Below are positions 28,075 through 38,367 of a stretch of DNA of 64,000 nucleotides, one piece after another; position 1 is the first letter of the stretch, and every line of letters starts with the position of its first letter. This stretch comes from Tritrichomonas musculus (lineage: Eukaryota; Parabasalia; Tritrichomonadida; Tritrichomonadidae). The notes under the pieces are model-generated. The model was not told where the DNA came from and ran no database searches. It worked only from the letters and a program-made list of their open reading frames with translations. The stretch is taken from the NCBI GenBank assembly GCA_039105265.1, contig JAPFFF010000009.1, positions 2,294,001-2,358,000 on the forward strand, read 5' to 3'. Made by a program: the position numbers and the translations under genes.

Positions 28075-29382
28075 TCATGGTAAATTGCAGTTTTCATCAA
28101 GATACATTCTCCATGATCCATCATGGAAAGCAGAAAATATAGATGGAAAGCTTGAAAATGAGTTTTGTGTTATTGTTGTACATGTAATAGGAGATGGACA
28201 ATCACTAATGGTCTTATAAGTTCGAAAATCAAGCATACTCCAAACTTTAATATTGTCATTTGATGAACTAATAAGTAGATCACCGTAAACATTAACGCTT
28301 GAAACGACCGTGTTATGTGCTGAAATTCTTTTAGAACGGCTCAAATTTCTGAGATCCCAAATAATAATTGAATTATCGGCTGATCCAGAAACTGCATGAA
28401 AATCATTATCGAAAGTAGCGCACGTCAATCTGTTACTATGTCCTTGCATCACTTTTATCATTTTCATTGATCTTAAATCCCATAATCTTCCATAAAAGTC
28501 AGCTCCGCCAGTCATTACAAGACCGCCATCTGTATGTGAAGCCAATGCAGAAATAGATCCATCATGTGCTTTCATTTTAGACACTATTTGTTGTGTAGAA
28601 ACGTCATATACGATTAGATCTCCATCAGAAGCTCCAATAAGTGCATGGCTACCCATTGGATGGCCACAAACGGTTTTTGGAATTGAACTTAATGAAAGTA
28701 AAGCAACTTCGCTTGCCTCATCCCAAAATCTAACTGTTTTGTCTGCTGATGCTGTTATAGTTATTGCATTGTTTAAAAAATTAACTGCTGTTATTCTTTC
28801 TGTATGATTAAGGTATTCAAAAATTGGTTCTTCGTACTTATTTGCAAAAGACCATATTGATGCTTTTCCCGATAAGCTACCTATAATAATAGCATCACCA
28901 CATGATGCAATTGAAACAAGAGGACGCTTATCAGCTGGACAGCTAAAATATGTTTCGTAGTCTTTAAAAATAAGACCATTTATATTATTTTGATCAATCC
29001 TTTCTTGATCGATTGCTCTTTCACGTTCAATTCTTTCTTTTGCTCGTTGAACAGAAAAATCAATAAAGATTTTTTTTGCTTCGCCAACAACGTCAGGGCC
29101 ATTTACATATTTTGGCATCATTTCAGCAAGTTGTCCTTCTTCAGCTATATCAGTAACTTCATTGATAAGTAAAGTACGAAGACGATCTTTTCTTTCTTTT
29201 GGACCTTCACCAAATAAGCATATTGGTTGATTTAGTTTTCTCAAATAAATTTGAACATCAAGATCTCGAGTTGGTACTTGCACTCCTTTTAGCTTTTGCA
29301 TCAAATCATATTTTTCAAAAAGATCATCTTGATTTTCCTTTTTATTTTCATCCATTTTTGAAAATTTTTGTGGACATGTCAT
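28075..29382 (-). CDS. PRP4: U4/U6 snRNP protein PRP4 (WD40)
   Basis: 435 residues. Residues about 37-72 (VPTRDLDVQIYLRKLNQPIC, then LFGEGPKERKDRLRTLL) are the splicing-factor motif found at the N-terminus of PRP4/PRPF4 (VxTxDxxVxxxLRxLxEPITLFGExxxERRxRLR). From about 160 onward come seven WD40 blades (KASIWSF, KTVRFWD, LIVYDV, GRLWDLRS, IIIWDLRN, IKVWSM). PRP4 binds PRP3 and the U4/U6 duplex in the tri-snRNP, so this gene implies active cis-splicing even though no intron is visible here. The first ATG (29382) and the Met at codon 10 (MDENKK) are both possible starts. A TCACA initiator match lies only about two bases upstream of the first ATG, which slightly favours the inner Met or an upstream TCATT. 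Confidence 0.88.
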   Translation of the reverse strand: MTCPQKFSKMDENKKENQDDLFEKYDLMQKLKGVQVPTRDLDVQIYLRKLNQPICLFGEGPKERKDRLRTLLINEVTDIAEEGQLAEMMPKYVNGPDVVGEAKKIFIDFSVQRAKERIERERAIDQERIDQNNINGLIFKDYETYFSCPADKRPLVSIASCGDAIIIGSLSGKASIWSFANKYEEPIFEYLNHTERITAVNFLNNAITITASADKTVRFWDEASEVALLSLSSIPKTVCGHPMGSHALIGASDGDLIVYDVSTQQIVSKMKAHDGSISALASHTDGGLVMTGGADFYGRLWDLRSMKMIKVMQGHSNRLTCATFDNDFHAVSGSADNSIIIWDLRNLSRSKRISAHNTVVSSVNVYGDLLISSSNDNIKVWSMLDFRTYKTISDCPSPITCTTITQNSFSSFPSIFSAFHDGSWRMYLDENCNLP

Positions 29383-29583
29383 GTGAAAATATTATATATG
29401 AATGATAAGGAAAAAATAGTTTCAATGAATCTTTTTATTCGCTTGCTTGCATTTTGATTTTTAATAATGACTCTATGCAATACCAATATAAGGTTTAAAT
29501 CTAATAAAGTTATAGGAGGAAAAAAAAATTAATATATATATAATAAAAACATTTAAAAAACAAATATATATATATTACAACAA

Positions 29584-32500
29584 TTATTTTGGTCTCTTAA
29601 GATTGAATTTCTTTTCTGTAGAGTTCAAAGAATTTATAGGTTTCAACATTTTCTTATCATTTTGATTATCAACCTTAAATTCATCATTTTCAAAACTATT
29701 CGTATTAATGTTTTCAGGTCTTTGAATTTGAAGAGCATTCAAAGGCCTTAAATCATTATTTCTCACATTCAAAGGAAGGCATCTTGCTTGAATTTGAGCT
29801 CTTCTAACGAAAAGCAAAACAGCTATGATAGAATGAAGGGAAAGTCTGTTACTATTGTTATTTATTAATGATGGATTCAGGATTGGTTTTAATAAAAGTC
29901 TACTATCAAATTTAATAAGTGCTATTTTTTGAGATCTTAAAGATTCAATTCGCATTAATGCTGAGCGATGTGAAACAGATGCTAGGAGGGCTTCTTCCAA
30001 GCTTAATCTTAATTCATCATTATTTAATTGACGAGTACCTGATTCATGAATAACTCTATAAAGCCGTTTAGCCCAATTTTCCCAATGTTTCAAAGATGCT
30101 GATTTGTTCTCAAATTTATTTATGGTCTTTTTAAGTTTTTCTATTTCTGTTTTATTTTGTCTAATTATTTTTTGGAGATCAGAATTTGAATTTGTATTTA
30201 ATTCTTGAATTGATAATAATTGGTTAACGACTTCTGAGATTTTCGTTGAATTTCCAACTTTTAGTAACTTATGAGCTTGATTAACATCATCTAGTAAATC
30301 AACATAAAGGCATTGAATATTTTTCATTTTTTTCATATCTGACTCAACTAAAGAAATAACTGTTTTCATTTTATCGAATAAAGAAATTTGATCTGATGTT
30401 GAGAATTCTTCGGTTAATAATTGAGAAAGACGATGAATTGTTTCTTCGATCAGTGTCTTAAAATTATTAATCTGCTGTTCTTGCTCAACTTGAATTGAAT
30501 TACTTTTAGCATTAAATTGTGTTATTAGATTCTGCTTTTCGAGTTCTAATCGTTTATCAAATGATTGAAGCTTTAAATCTGTTGATTTCTTCTCAATTGT
30601 AAGAGTAGCGATTTCAGCAACTAGTTGTTGATTTTTAGATTCAGCTACATCTTTATCTTGAGTCAATTTTGAAATTTTTATTTCATATTCATTTTTAATT
30701 TGATTATTTTGTTTTGAAATTGTGTCAGAAAGTTTTTGATTAATTTGATTCAAACGTTCGATTTCTTTAATTAATTTAGGTCTTTGTCTCTTTGCACGAG
30801 CTAAAACAACTTCATATTGTTTAATTTCATTTGTAAGAGATTGAATTGTTTTTATAGAAGAATCAAGTTTATTTTTAGCATCATCTAGAGATGTATCATA
30901 TTGTGCTTGTTTTCTAGATATTTCTTTATTAATCTCTTCGATTTGTTTCGATTTTTCTATAATAACGGTTTTTAAATTTTGAATTTCATTTTGATATGAT
31001 TGAGATTGATTAGAAACTTGATTTAATTTATCATTTAAAGAATTTATTTGTTGTTTTAATTCTTTATTTTGTTCATCAATTTGACTTCTATCATTTCTTT
31101 TCTCCTCTTTCTCTAATTGTTCTTTTTGTAATTGATTTTCTAATTCTTTTAATTCTGTTTGGCATTGATGTAATTCTTCTTTTAGTCGAGACTCTTCAAG
31201 ACTTGGCGATTGTGGAACAATTTGGCTCGATAAAGATTGCTGTTGAAGTAATTGCTCGTTCATTTGTGTAATTAAAGAAATTGTAGCATCAATGATATTC
31301 GATTCATCATCAATTTCAACAAAATTTGAAGTGAATCGTTTCAGTTTGTTTTCTCGTTTTTGAAACGTTTTGATAAGTTTTTGAAGGGTCCTATTTTGCT
31401 GTTTAGATGTTGGATCGTCATTACTTATATCTAAATGTTGTTTATCATGACGATTTTTTTGCTGATTTAAAGACTCGTTCTCTTTGCGAAGAAAATTTAA
31501 CTCATGGTTGCTTTGTGTTAGCCTAACTTGAAGTTCACTTGTGTAATTTTTTAAGGTTTCGTTCATAAAAATTTGAGCTGCTAAAAGATCAAAAATTTGT
31601 CTGGTATCAATATTATCAGGATCGTCAATTTTATTGAGAATGTTGCTCATTTTCTTTTCTATTGATGATTTTTGAAGTAATTGGAAAATATTGGTTGAAT
31701 CATAAATATCAGAGCCTTCAAAACTATTATAAAATGAATCGGATGATATAGAACCTATTGTTTCTTCAATAAACCTTCCTAAAATTGCGCATTGCCTAAT
31801 CAGTTCTGATTTGCATTCATCATTCAATAATAATGGAGTTTGATAATTTTTGTGAGAAAAAATTGCAGCCTGTAAATCATTGCTATGTGTGATTGTTTGT
31901 AGAAAATTCAGTTCTTCTTCATACATTGATAAAATATCACGGCATTTTCTTTTATATTTTTCAATGGAATCTGTTTGCTTTTTAATTAATTCTTCATTTT
32001 TATCATTTTTTTCTTTATAGGATGAAATAGAAGAAATTAGAGATTTTGTTATTAATAAAATTCTTTCTTTTGGAGTTTTTTCGGAATTATCCCTAATATT
32101 GTGAATTTGATTTAATAGAACAGTTTCTTCATTTTGTTGATTTGGATTATCTGTGTTATTTAAAAAATTATCTGCAGAATACACAATTGAGCACATTATG
32201 GTATAAAATTCATTATTTCTGTCAGCTTCCATTTTTGCTTGTTGTTTATTAAGATTTATTTTCATTTGATTTTCATTATCTAACTTAGTTTTTTGTTGTT
32301 GATATTGTTGTTGTCGTGAAAAAAGAGATTGTTGATCAGAGTTATAAAGAGAGTCATATGCTTGAATAATTGATTCTTGCCTTTTGGTAACTTCGATTAA
32401 CTTTACTCTTTGATTGCTTAACGCTGATATATCAGAGAGTTGTTGCTCAACTATGTCGTGAAGAGAATTCATTGAATTTTGTAAATTTGTTATATCTCGT

Positions 32501-33207
32501 TGTAATGATTTGTTGCTTTCTAGAATAGCTGAATTTGAGCTTTTATATTTGGAGATTTGACTCTGTAGCTCTCTGATTAAAATTTGAGAATCTGAAATTT
32601 GTGATTGAAGATTATCTCTTTCAATTTGAAGTTGAGCAATTCGCATCTGTTGATCTGAATTCGTATTTGATACAATTATTGAATCGTCATAATTAAAACA
32701 AGGTTGCTGTTTGCATTCTTGGTGTTTTGTTTTCATGTTACTTTCTTGAATTTCATTATTTTCAAGCTTCATTGTTTCGATAAATCCAATAACGTCGTCT
32801 AAGCTTGTAGCTTTCAAATTAAATTTGTTATTAAAGGAATCAATAAAATCAATTATTTCATCCTCCTTGTTCTTATTAAATTTTAGTTTATCCTTTTTAC
32901 TCGTTCTTCTTTTCGAAATTTTTGGTGGTGTGAAATCGATGTTAACACTTAAATCAGATTGGTCTAACGAATTGTCTCCTGTTGATATCGCCATTTTTGA
33001 ACTGTCTAAAAAATCTAATAAATGTTCATCTCCTTCATCAAATGTTGATGCTGTTGGTGACGAAAAATTTGGTGAAGATTGATTTGAAAAACAACTTAAA
33101 CTGCCTAATAAGTCGCTAACATTTTGAGAAGAATCGAAATTGAACTCACTTAAAGCGTCAATATGTTTTCTAAGCTTCGTCACACTATATGAAGACGAAG
33201 AATCCAT
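29584..33207 (-). CDS. Long coiled-coil protein, unknown function
   Basis: 1,207 residues. Residues 1-120 are Ser/Asp-rich and disordered, with a basic patch KISKRRTSKKDKLKFNK. From about 170 to 1040 the sequence is almost continuous Gln/Glu/Lys/Asn-rich heptads (QLQIERDNLQSQISDSQILI and LKQQINSLNDKLNQVSNQSQ as examples), a long coiled coil. A compact, less repetitive segment near 1035-1150 (HWENWAKRLYRVIHESG, RLSLEEALLASVSHRSALMR, then SIIAVLLFVRRAQIQ) looks like a folded C-terminal helical region, perhaps a targeting domain. Golgin, centrosomal and cytoskeletal scaffold roles are all possible. The start lies 111 bases from the divergent ATG at 33319, so the two genes share a promoter region. 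Confidence 0.7.
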   Translation of the reverse strand: MDSSSSYSVTKLRKHIDALSEFNFDSSQNVSDLLGSLSCFSNQSSPNFSSPTASTFDEGDEHLLDFLDSSKMAISTGDNSLDQSDLSVNIDFTPPKISKRRTSKKDKLKFNKNKEDEIIDFIDSFNNKFNLKATSLDDVIGFIETMKLENNEIQESNMKTKHQECKQQPCFNYDDSIIVSNTNSDQQMRIAQLQIERDNLQSQISDSQILIRELQSQISKYKSSNSAILESNKSLQRDITNLQNSMNSLHDIVEQQLSDISALSNQRVKLIEVTKRQESIIQAYDSLYNSDQQSLFSRQQQYQQQKTKLDNENQMKINLNKQQAKMEADRNNEFYTIMCSIVYSADNFLNNTDNPNQQNEETVLLNQIHNIRDNSEKTPKERILLITKSLISSISSYKEKNDKNEELIKKQTDSIEKYKRKCRDILSMYEEELNFLQTITHSNDLQAAIFSHKNYQTPLLLNDECKSELIRQCAILGRFIEETIGSISSDSFYNSFEGSDIYDSTNIFQLLQKSSIEKKMSNILNKIDDPDNIDTRQIFDLLAAQIFMNETLKNYTSELQVRLTQSNHELNFLRKENESLNQQKNRHDKQHLDISNDDPTSKQQNRTLQKLIKTFQKRENKLKRFTSNFVEIDDESNIIDATISLITQMNEQLLQQQSLSSQIVPQSPSLEESRLKEELHQCQTELKELENQLQKEQLEKEEKRNDRSQIDEQNKELKQQINSLNDKLNQVSNQSQSYQNEIQNLKTVIIEKSKQIEEINKEISRKQAQYDTSLDDAKNKLDSSIKTIQSLTNEIKQYEVVLARAKRQRPKLIKEIERLNQINQKLSDTISKQNNQIKNEYEIKISKLTQDKDVAESKNQQLVAEIATLTIEKKSTDLKLQSFDKRLELEKQNLITQFNAKSNSIQVEQEQQINNFKTLIEETIHRLSQLLTEEFSTSDQISLFDKMKTVISLVESDMKKMKNIQCLYVDLLDDVNQAHKLLKVGNSTKISEVVNQLLSIQELNTNSNSDLQKIIRQNKTEIEKLKKTINKFENKSASLKHWENWAKRLYRVIHESGTRQLNNDELRLSLEEALLASVSHRSALMRIESLRSQKIALIKFDSRLLLKPILNPSLINNNSNRLSLHSIIAVLLFVRRAQIQARCLPLNVRNNDLRPLNALQIQRPENINTNSFENDEFKVDNQNDKKMLKPINSLNSTEKKFNLKRPK

Positions 33208-33318
33208 TCTTATTCGTTATTTCTCATATTTCTAAACGTTTAGGCATATTATAAAATACTTTGCTTTCAAAAGTTAAAAAGCAACCTCTATTTAAAAAGT
33301 TGTAAAATAATTATTTTC

Positions 33319-36096
33319 ATGGATTTTAAATTTTCAGCGCCTTTCCAAGAGCTTGACAAACGTAAAACATTTTTGAATGTTCTTTATTCTGTCAGTGGTG
33401 TAAAAGAAAAAATTAAAATTCGTCTTGATATGATTGGCCCTTTTTTACTTTTTTCTGATATCAATTCAAACCCATTATTTATGATTTTCACGGAACATTA
33501 TCAAGCTGGTAAAATTTCCAATAGCTCGATGCCTACTGTTACTGTGCGTTCATCATATGAAGATCATATTTATTATTTATATTTCAAAACTCCTGAAATT
33601 GTTAACGATTTTTTAATTAATTATTATACTATTGTTACAATTGCAAATAGTTTTTTTAACAAAGTTCAATGTGATCAAATCGTCATGACTGGTGAATTAC
33701 TTGGCTACTTTTCAAATCATAATTCAATTTTAAAAAGTAATTGTGTTTTACTACGCAAATCAAACAGTTCTTATTTTTTTCAAGCCCATGGATTTGATAA
33801 AAATAATATTTTAGAGTGTCTCTTTGACTTTCATTTTGACAAATTTACCTTTGTGACTCCTCTTCTTACAGCTCCTACTTTTTTCTCTCAAAAAAATATA
33901 CCTACTATTAATTATTTTATGCTTTGTGATATTCATAATCAATTATTTTGCATATTTCAATGTAATAGCTTATCTCAGTGTATAGAATGGATTCTTTCTA
34001 TTCATTCCTGGTTTAAAATTTCACTCCGAAATCAATCATCATCTCCTCTAAAGATGTCATCAATTTCAATTCCAAAAACATCAAATATTAAAGCAACATT
34101 TACAGATAATCGAGCTTCAATTAATAGTACAAATTTGAATGACCAGACTCCTTCTGAGCTTAACGAGAAGCTAATACCAATTCAGAATTCAGAATCAGAT
34201 AACTTTTTCAAAGATATAGTAATAAGTAGTGAAGATACGAACATACCTTCTCCTTCATCATCTCGATCATATTCCTCAGATAAAAATCATGAATTAGATC
34301 CTTTATATATTATTTCAACAGCAATGTCTCCTCCGAATTCGCCACATTCTCCTCCATTTTCACGTTTTTCAAATTTTCCTTCATCACCACGATCAAGTGA
34401 TGCTCCCAGCTTCGGAAATATAGGAAGTACACCATCAGTAGATTCCCTCTCAACTGGGCAGCAAGCGTCAGTCTCAAATACTTCTGCAAATGATCCTAAC
34501 AATCATCGAACGCCATCTCTCTCTGGTAGGCCAATCAGATTGGCCTCTCCTGCAAATAAGCTAAGAGATAATTCAAGAAAAGAGCAACAGATTTCTTCGC
34601 AATCATCTGCAAGAAGTGAGTCATTCATTCGAAATAATCCACAAATTCTTGAAAACGAGAAAAAATTGAAAAAGCAGTTGGAAGAAGCTCGTAGATTTGC
34701 TTCATTAACGCCAAAAAATGAATTCCAATTTCCATCAGATACAAAACAGATAGTATCATCTCAACTTTTTTCTGAAGAAAAGTATGTTAAAAATCAAATT
34801 AATCTAGCGTTAAGTTTGTTTATGTCTTCTGACAATTATATTAATAGTCAAAATCAAAGAGATGATAACAGCGATGATGGAACCTCAGAAACAAATGATG
34901 ATAGTATTTTTGATAAAGAAAAATATGATATTTCATATAGTGAAGATTTTTCATCCTTGAGTCAAATTAATTACAGTTTTTATTTTAATCAATTCGAACC
35001 TTGTGATTTAAGGTCAACTGATGAAATAATTGAAGGCCTTTTCATTGGTCTCAAAGAGCATAAAAAGCTCAATGAAATTATTAAGGAAAATCTTCAAGAG
35101 AAATATTTCCCTAATTTTGACTTTAAGAAACTTTATGAAGCTGATCGTCCTTTTGTTTCGATTTTAAACGATATTGCTTCAACTACTCAAGAAATTCAAA
35201 CGCAATTTATTGAAAACAATATTGAACCTTCAACTCTTGATCGTCTTTGCTTTTTAATAGCTGCATTATTTATAAATGGTTTTAAAGGATTTGTATCATT
35301 TAGATCGAAAATTGACTTTTTAAAACCATTTAGAGAAATATCATCTCATGTTGACGGTTTATTCCAGGTTTGCGATAGCGTAGATAATAAGGCCGATCAG
35401 AATAATTTATTAAGTTCGCAATTATCATTATTCATAATAGAAATATTAAACCAGCAGCTTCTTCTCCCAATTCTTCGTTCAATCCTCGAGATCGATGATT
35501 GGACTAAGAAATATTATAATAATAGTTCTTACATGTGCGATGATGAAACAATAGAAAACATTTGTCTTATTCTTGAAAAATCGATATCAAAACTTTCATT
35601 TGAAATTCAGGTTAAAAATTCGATTATTGCAAATGCTTCAAATGAAGATAAAAAAAGTTATATTTTTACTCCAGCTTTTTCTTATCTTGACTTTAGTGAA
35701 ATAAGCTTTCAAGATAATATTGCAACTATAAAAAATAATGTTTGCAATTATTTTGTTAACTTATTGAATGAAGGTATCATCAAAAAAAATCCTTTGGTTT
35801 TTCTGGTCGAGATTGCCGAATCAGACCATGTGAAAAATAATTATGAATTTATCAGTTTCTCAAGTTACGTGAAAAAGTTGCCTAGGGGAGGCGATGAGCA
35901 ATCAAAATTGCAAAGAATTACAAAGCATGCTTTGCGATTAAATGTTCTTCATATATGGTTTGCCTTCATGTTTACAAACCCTAGCATTGCCTCAAATTAT
36001 TATAGACCTGATTCAATCTTTTGTGATTTGTATCGTGCAAAATTAGTGTTCTCTTTTATTTTGAAATATCAAAGCTGCTTTAATAGTAGACTTTAA
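33319..36096 (+). CDS. PH-like and possible RUN-like domain protein
   Basis: 925 residues. Residues about 1-115 and 120-250 look like two PH-type modules (IKIRLDMIGPFLLFSDINSN; NCVLLRKSNSSYFFQAHGF; CIEWILSIHSWFKIS as a closing PH helix). Residues 255-440 are Ser/Pro-rich (PPNSPHSPPFSRFSNFPSSP). The C-terminal ~370 residues are helical. The end, ITKHALRLNVLHIWFAFMFT, NPSIASNYYRPDSIFCDLYR, then FILKYQ, resembles the back half of RUN domains (GRAWLRLALNEKKLSDYLRL...FYxPWALL). That match is by pattern and weak. A PH plus RUN architecture would suggest a small-GTPase effector on membranes or the cytoskeleton. It is divergent from the coiled-coil gene. Confidence 0.55.
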   Translation: MDFKFSAPFQELDKRKTFLNVLYSVSGVKEKIKIRLDMIGPFLLFSDINSNPLFMIFTEHYQAGKISNSSMPTVTVRSSYEDHIYYLYFKTPEIVNDFLINYYTIVTIANSFFNKVQCDQIVMTGELLGYFSNHNSILKSNCVLLRKSNSSYFFQAHGFDKNNILECLFDFHFDKFTFVTPLLTAPTFFSQKNIPTINYFMLCDIHNQLFCIFQCNSLSQCIEWILSIHSWFKISLRNQSSSPLKMSSISIPKTSNIKATFTDNRASINSTNLNDQTPSELNEKLIPIQNSESDNFFKDIVISSEDTNIPSPSSSRSYSSDKNHELDPLYIISTAMSPPNSPHSPPFSRFSNFPSSPRSSDAPSFGNIGSTPSVDSLSTGQQASVSNTSANDPNNHRTPSLSGRPIRLASPANKLRDNSRKEQQISSQSSARSESFIRNNPQILENEKKLKKQLEEARRFASLTPKNEFQFPSDTKQIVSSQLFSEEKYVKNQINLALSLFMSSDNYINSQNQRDDNSDDGTSETNDDSIFDKEKYDISYSEDFSSLSQINYSFYFNQFEPCDLRSTDEIIEGLFIGLKEHKKLNEIIKENLQEKYFPNFDFKKLYEADRPFVSILNDIASTTQEIQTQFIENNIEPSTLDRLCFLIAALFINGFKGFVSFRSKIDFLKPFREISSHVDGLFQVCDSVDNKADQNNLLSSQLSLFIIEILNQQLLLPILRSILEIDDWTKKYYNNSSYMCDDETIENICLILEKSISKLSFEIQVKNSIIANASNEDKKSYIFTPAFSYLDFSEISFQDNIATIKNNVCNYFVNLLNEGIIKKNPLVFLVEIAESDHVKNNYEFISFSSYVKKLPRGGDEQSKLQRITKHALRLNVLHIWFAFMFTNPSIASNYYRPDSIFCDLYRAKLVFSFILKYQSCFNSRL

Positions 36097-37000
36097 ATGT
36101 TTTTTTTATATATGTTAATAAAATTTATGTTATTGAGTATTGTATTATAATAAATATATGAATTTCTTTTATTCAAATTATATGTTTTGTTATTGATCTG
36201 TAGCAATTTGCCATTAGCAAAATTTAATGATATTTGGAAATTTATTTATTAACTAAATTGATATTGAATATTCGTCATGTTCAGTATATTGAAAAAACGA
36301 ACAAAAACTTCAAAAATAAAAAAGGCGGTTAATTTTAACGGAAGGGACAAAGTAAAATTGCTAATATTTTTTTCATCATTTTTAAATATTTAAAATAAAG
36401 AAATAGAAACAAATTTGTCTATGAATTATATAAATAAAATATAAAAATGGATTTTGAGATATAATGTTAACTAAAATTTTCTAATTTGTATCAATTTGAA
36501 GTTTTTTGAGAAGAAGATGAAAAAATTCAGAAGGAATAAAGATCTTTAAAAACCTTATTTTAAAAAAGATGGTTTATTGATTTTAAATATGTTTTTGAGA
36601 TAGGATGAAAAATAAATATTAGATTATGAAAGATTTCATTATAATTTTATTAAAAAAATCAAATATTGCATAATATAAAAAGCAGATCAATAAATAAAAG
36701 TAAAAATTCAATGCAATGAGACTACAAGTTTGATGTTTGGATAGAAATCTCAAATTGTTTTTTATAAAAATGTTCAAATAAGCTTTGTTGAATTGGTGAA
36801 ATATGCTTGGTTATTCTAATATTGTTCCATCATATAAAAAATTGGAATGTCTATGAATCAACATTGGAATTTTATTCGATTCTTGTATGTGCAAAAGAGT
36901 TCTTGTTAAAATTTAGTCTCTTTTTTAAATACAATACTTTATGTATTCAAATATTAAGTGGTGAAGTGATATTGTATTGATTGTATCTATTAATAGAAAA
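36097..37000. other. Long intergenic spacer
   Basis: About 900 bases between two plus-strand genes, A/T-rich throughout. No open frame, RNA gene, repeat array or clear initiator was found. The last 30 bases before the CapZ ATG lack a TCAYW match. Confidence 0.4.
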
Positions 37001-37819
37001 ATGGCTGAAGAATCTGTCTATGATATTCTCCGTCGTGTCCCACCCGCAAACATCGAACCTTGCTTATATGACACAATTCACTTGTGCCCCGATTTAACGG
37101 ACACCCTTCTCAGCACTGTTGATATCCCAATGAAAATTGTTTCAGATACTAAAGCAAATGGACAATTTGTTGCTTGCGAATTCAACAGAGATCTTGATAG
37201 CCATAGATCACCTTTGTCAAACAAATATTTCCCAGATTTGCCAGATGGACAACAAATTTCAGATCGTCTTCGTAAAATCGAAATCAAGGCCAACCAAGCT
37301 TTCAACGCTTATCGTCACTTGTATTTCGAAGGTGGTATTTGCTCAGTTTATCTTTGGGACATTGAAGATAAGGTATTCGGATTTGGTGTTTTCATTAAGA
37401 ACGAGATCAACACAAAGCTCCGAGGTGGTCAAAAAATTTCTGGATGCATTGATTGTAGTGATGTTATTGAAGTTGATGAATCATCATCGCAAGCTGTGTA
37501 TACTATGACTTCTTCCGTCTTAATGCATGTCGATATTGATATCGGACTTTCACAGCCATTGAATATCAGTGGAAGTACAGCAGATAGAAAAGTTGCTAAA
37601 AAAGCATGGAAGAATGACGATGACCACATTGTTAATGTTGGTGAATTAGTTGAATCAAACTCATCACACTTCAGAGATACAATTGAAAATATATATGTCT
37701 CAAAGATGAAGCAGATTGTCGATTTAATTGCCAAAACTGATGCCTCTGCAAATCAAGCTGCAGTTGCAAATGAACTTGCAGCTCTTTTCGCAAAGAGAAA
37801 AGCAGCATCTGGTGCTTAA
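37001..37819 (+). CDS. CAPZB: F-actin capping protein beta subunit
   Basis: 272 residues from the ATG at 37001 (the frame is open slightly further upstream without an ATG). It aligns along its whole length with the family: YDILRRVPPANIEPCL (family LMRRLPPQQIEKNL), LLSTVDIPMKI, CEFNRDLDSHRSPLSNKYFP (family [20 protein letters not shown]), LRKIEIKANQAFNAYRHLYF, EGGICSVYLWD, ISGCIDCSDVIEV, and the C-terminal VSKMKQIVDLIAK. The last ~25 residues (AVANELAALFAKRKA) are the amphipathic tentacle that binds actin. Works as a heterodimer with the alpha subunit to cap filament barbed ends; the alpha gene is not in this window. The CARMIL-like gene at 19471 could encode a regulator. Confidence 0.95.
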   Translation: MAEESVYDILRRVPPANIEPCLYDTIHLCPDLTDTLLSTVDIPMKIVSDTKANGQFVACEFNRDLDSHRSPLSNKYFPDLPDGQQISDRLRKIEIKANQAFNAYRHLYFEGGICSVYLWDIEDKVFGFGVFIKNEINTKLRGGQKISGCIDCSDVIEVDESSSQAVYTMTSSVLMHVDIDIGLSQPLNISGSTADRKVAKKAWKNDDDHIVNVGELVESNSSHFRDTIENIYVSKMKQIVDLIAKTDASANQAAVANELAALFAKRKAASGA

Positions 37820-38367
37820 GTGATAATTAAAGGAAGATGACAGAAAAACGTAAAGATTTAACTTAAATTTCATTTTTCTTTTATTTTATTTTCTTTTTTC
37901 TTTATCCAAAGTAAAAGCTTTTTACGATTAGGAATTTTATTAATTTAGCAAAATGATGTTTTTTTGTTATAAAATTTTTATTATGAAAGGCAATAAGAAA
38001 TAAACTTTTTCAATTTTTATCCAACCTCTTTTGCCCCTAAATTCAAATTTAACTAAAATAAAAACGATAGAAAATAATCATTCTATATAACGAAGAAAAA
38101 ATGAAATTTGAATTAATTCAAAAAGTTAATATTTTGATATTTATTTACAATATCATATGTGAAAATCATATGATTTTATAAAAAGAAAAAAATCTTTTTT
38201 GATCGTTTTTTGAAATCATTTAATATTTTGATGGGAACGATATGAATACACCTTAAACTTTTACCTTTTTATCCGTCAATTTTCCAGATATTCAATATTG
38301 AATAAAAAATATTGAATTGGCTTTCAGAATTGCATTATATAACTTTTTCTAATTATAAACATTAATA
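37820..38367. other. Intergenic spacer
   Basis: About 550 AT-rich bases between two plus-strand genes. Inverted patches such as ATCATATGTGAAAATCATATGAT (shown only partly: ATCATATG twice, at 38152 and 38166) may form a small dyad about 200 bases upstream of the oxidoreductase gene. No gene was seen. Confidence 0.35.
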
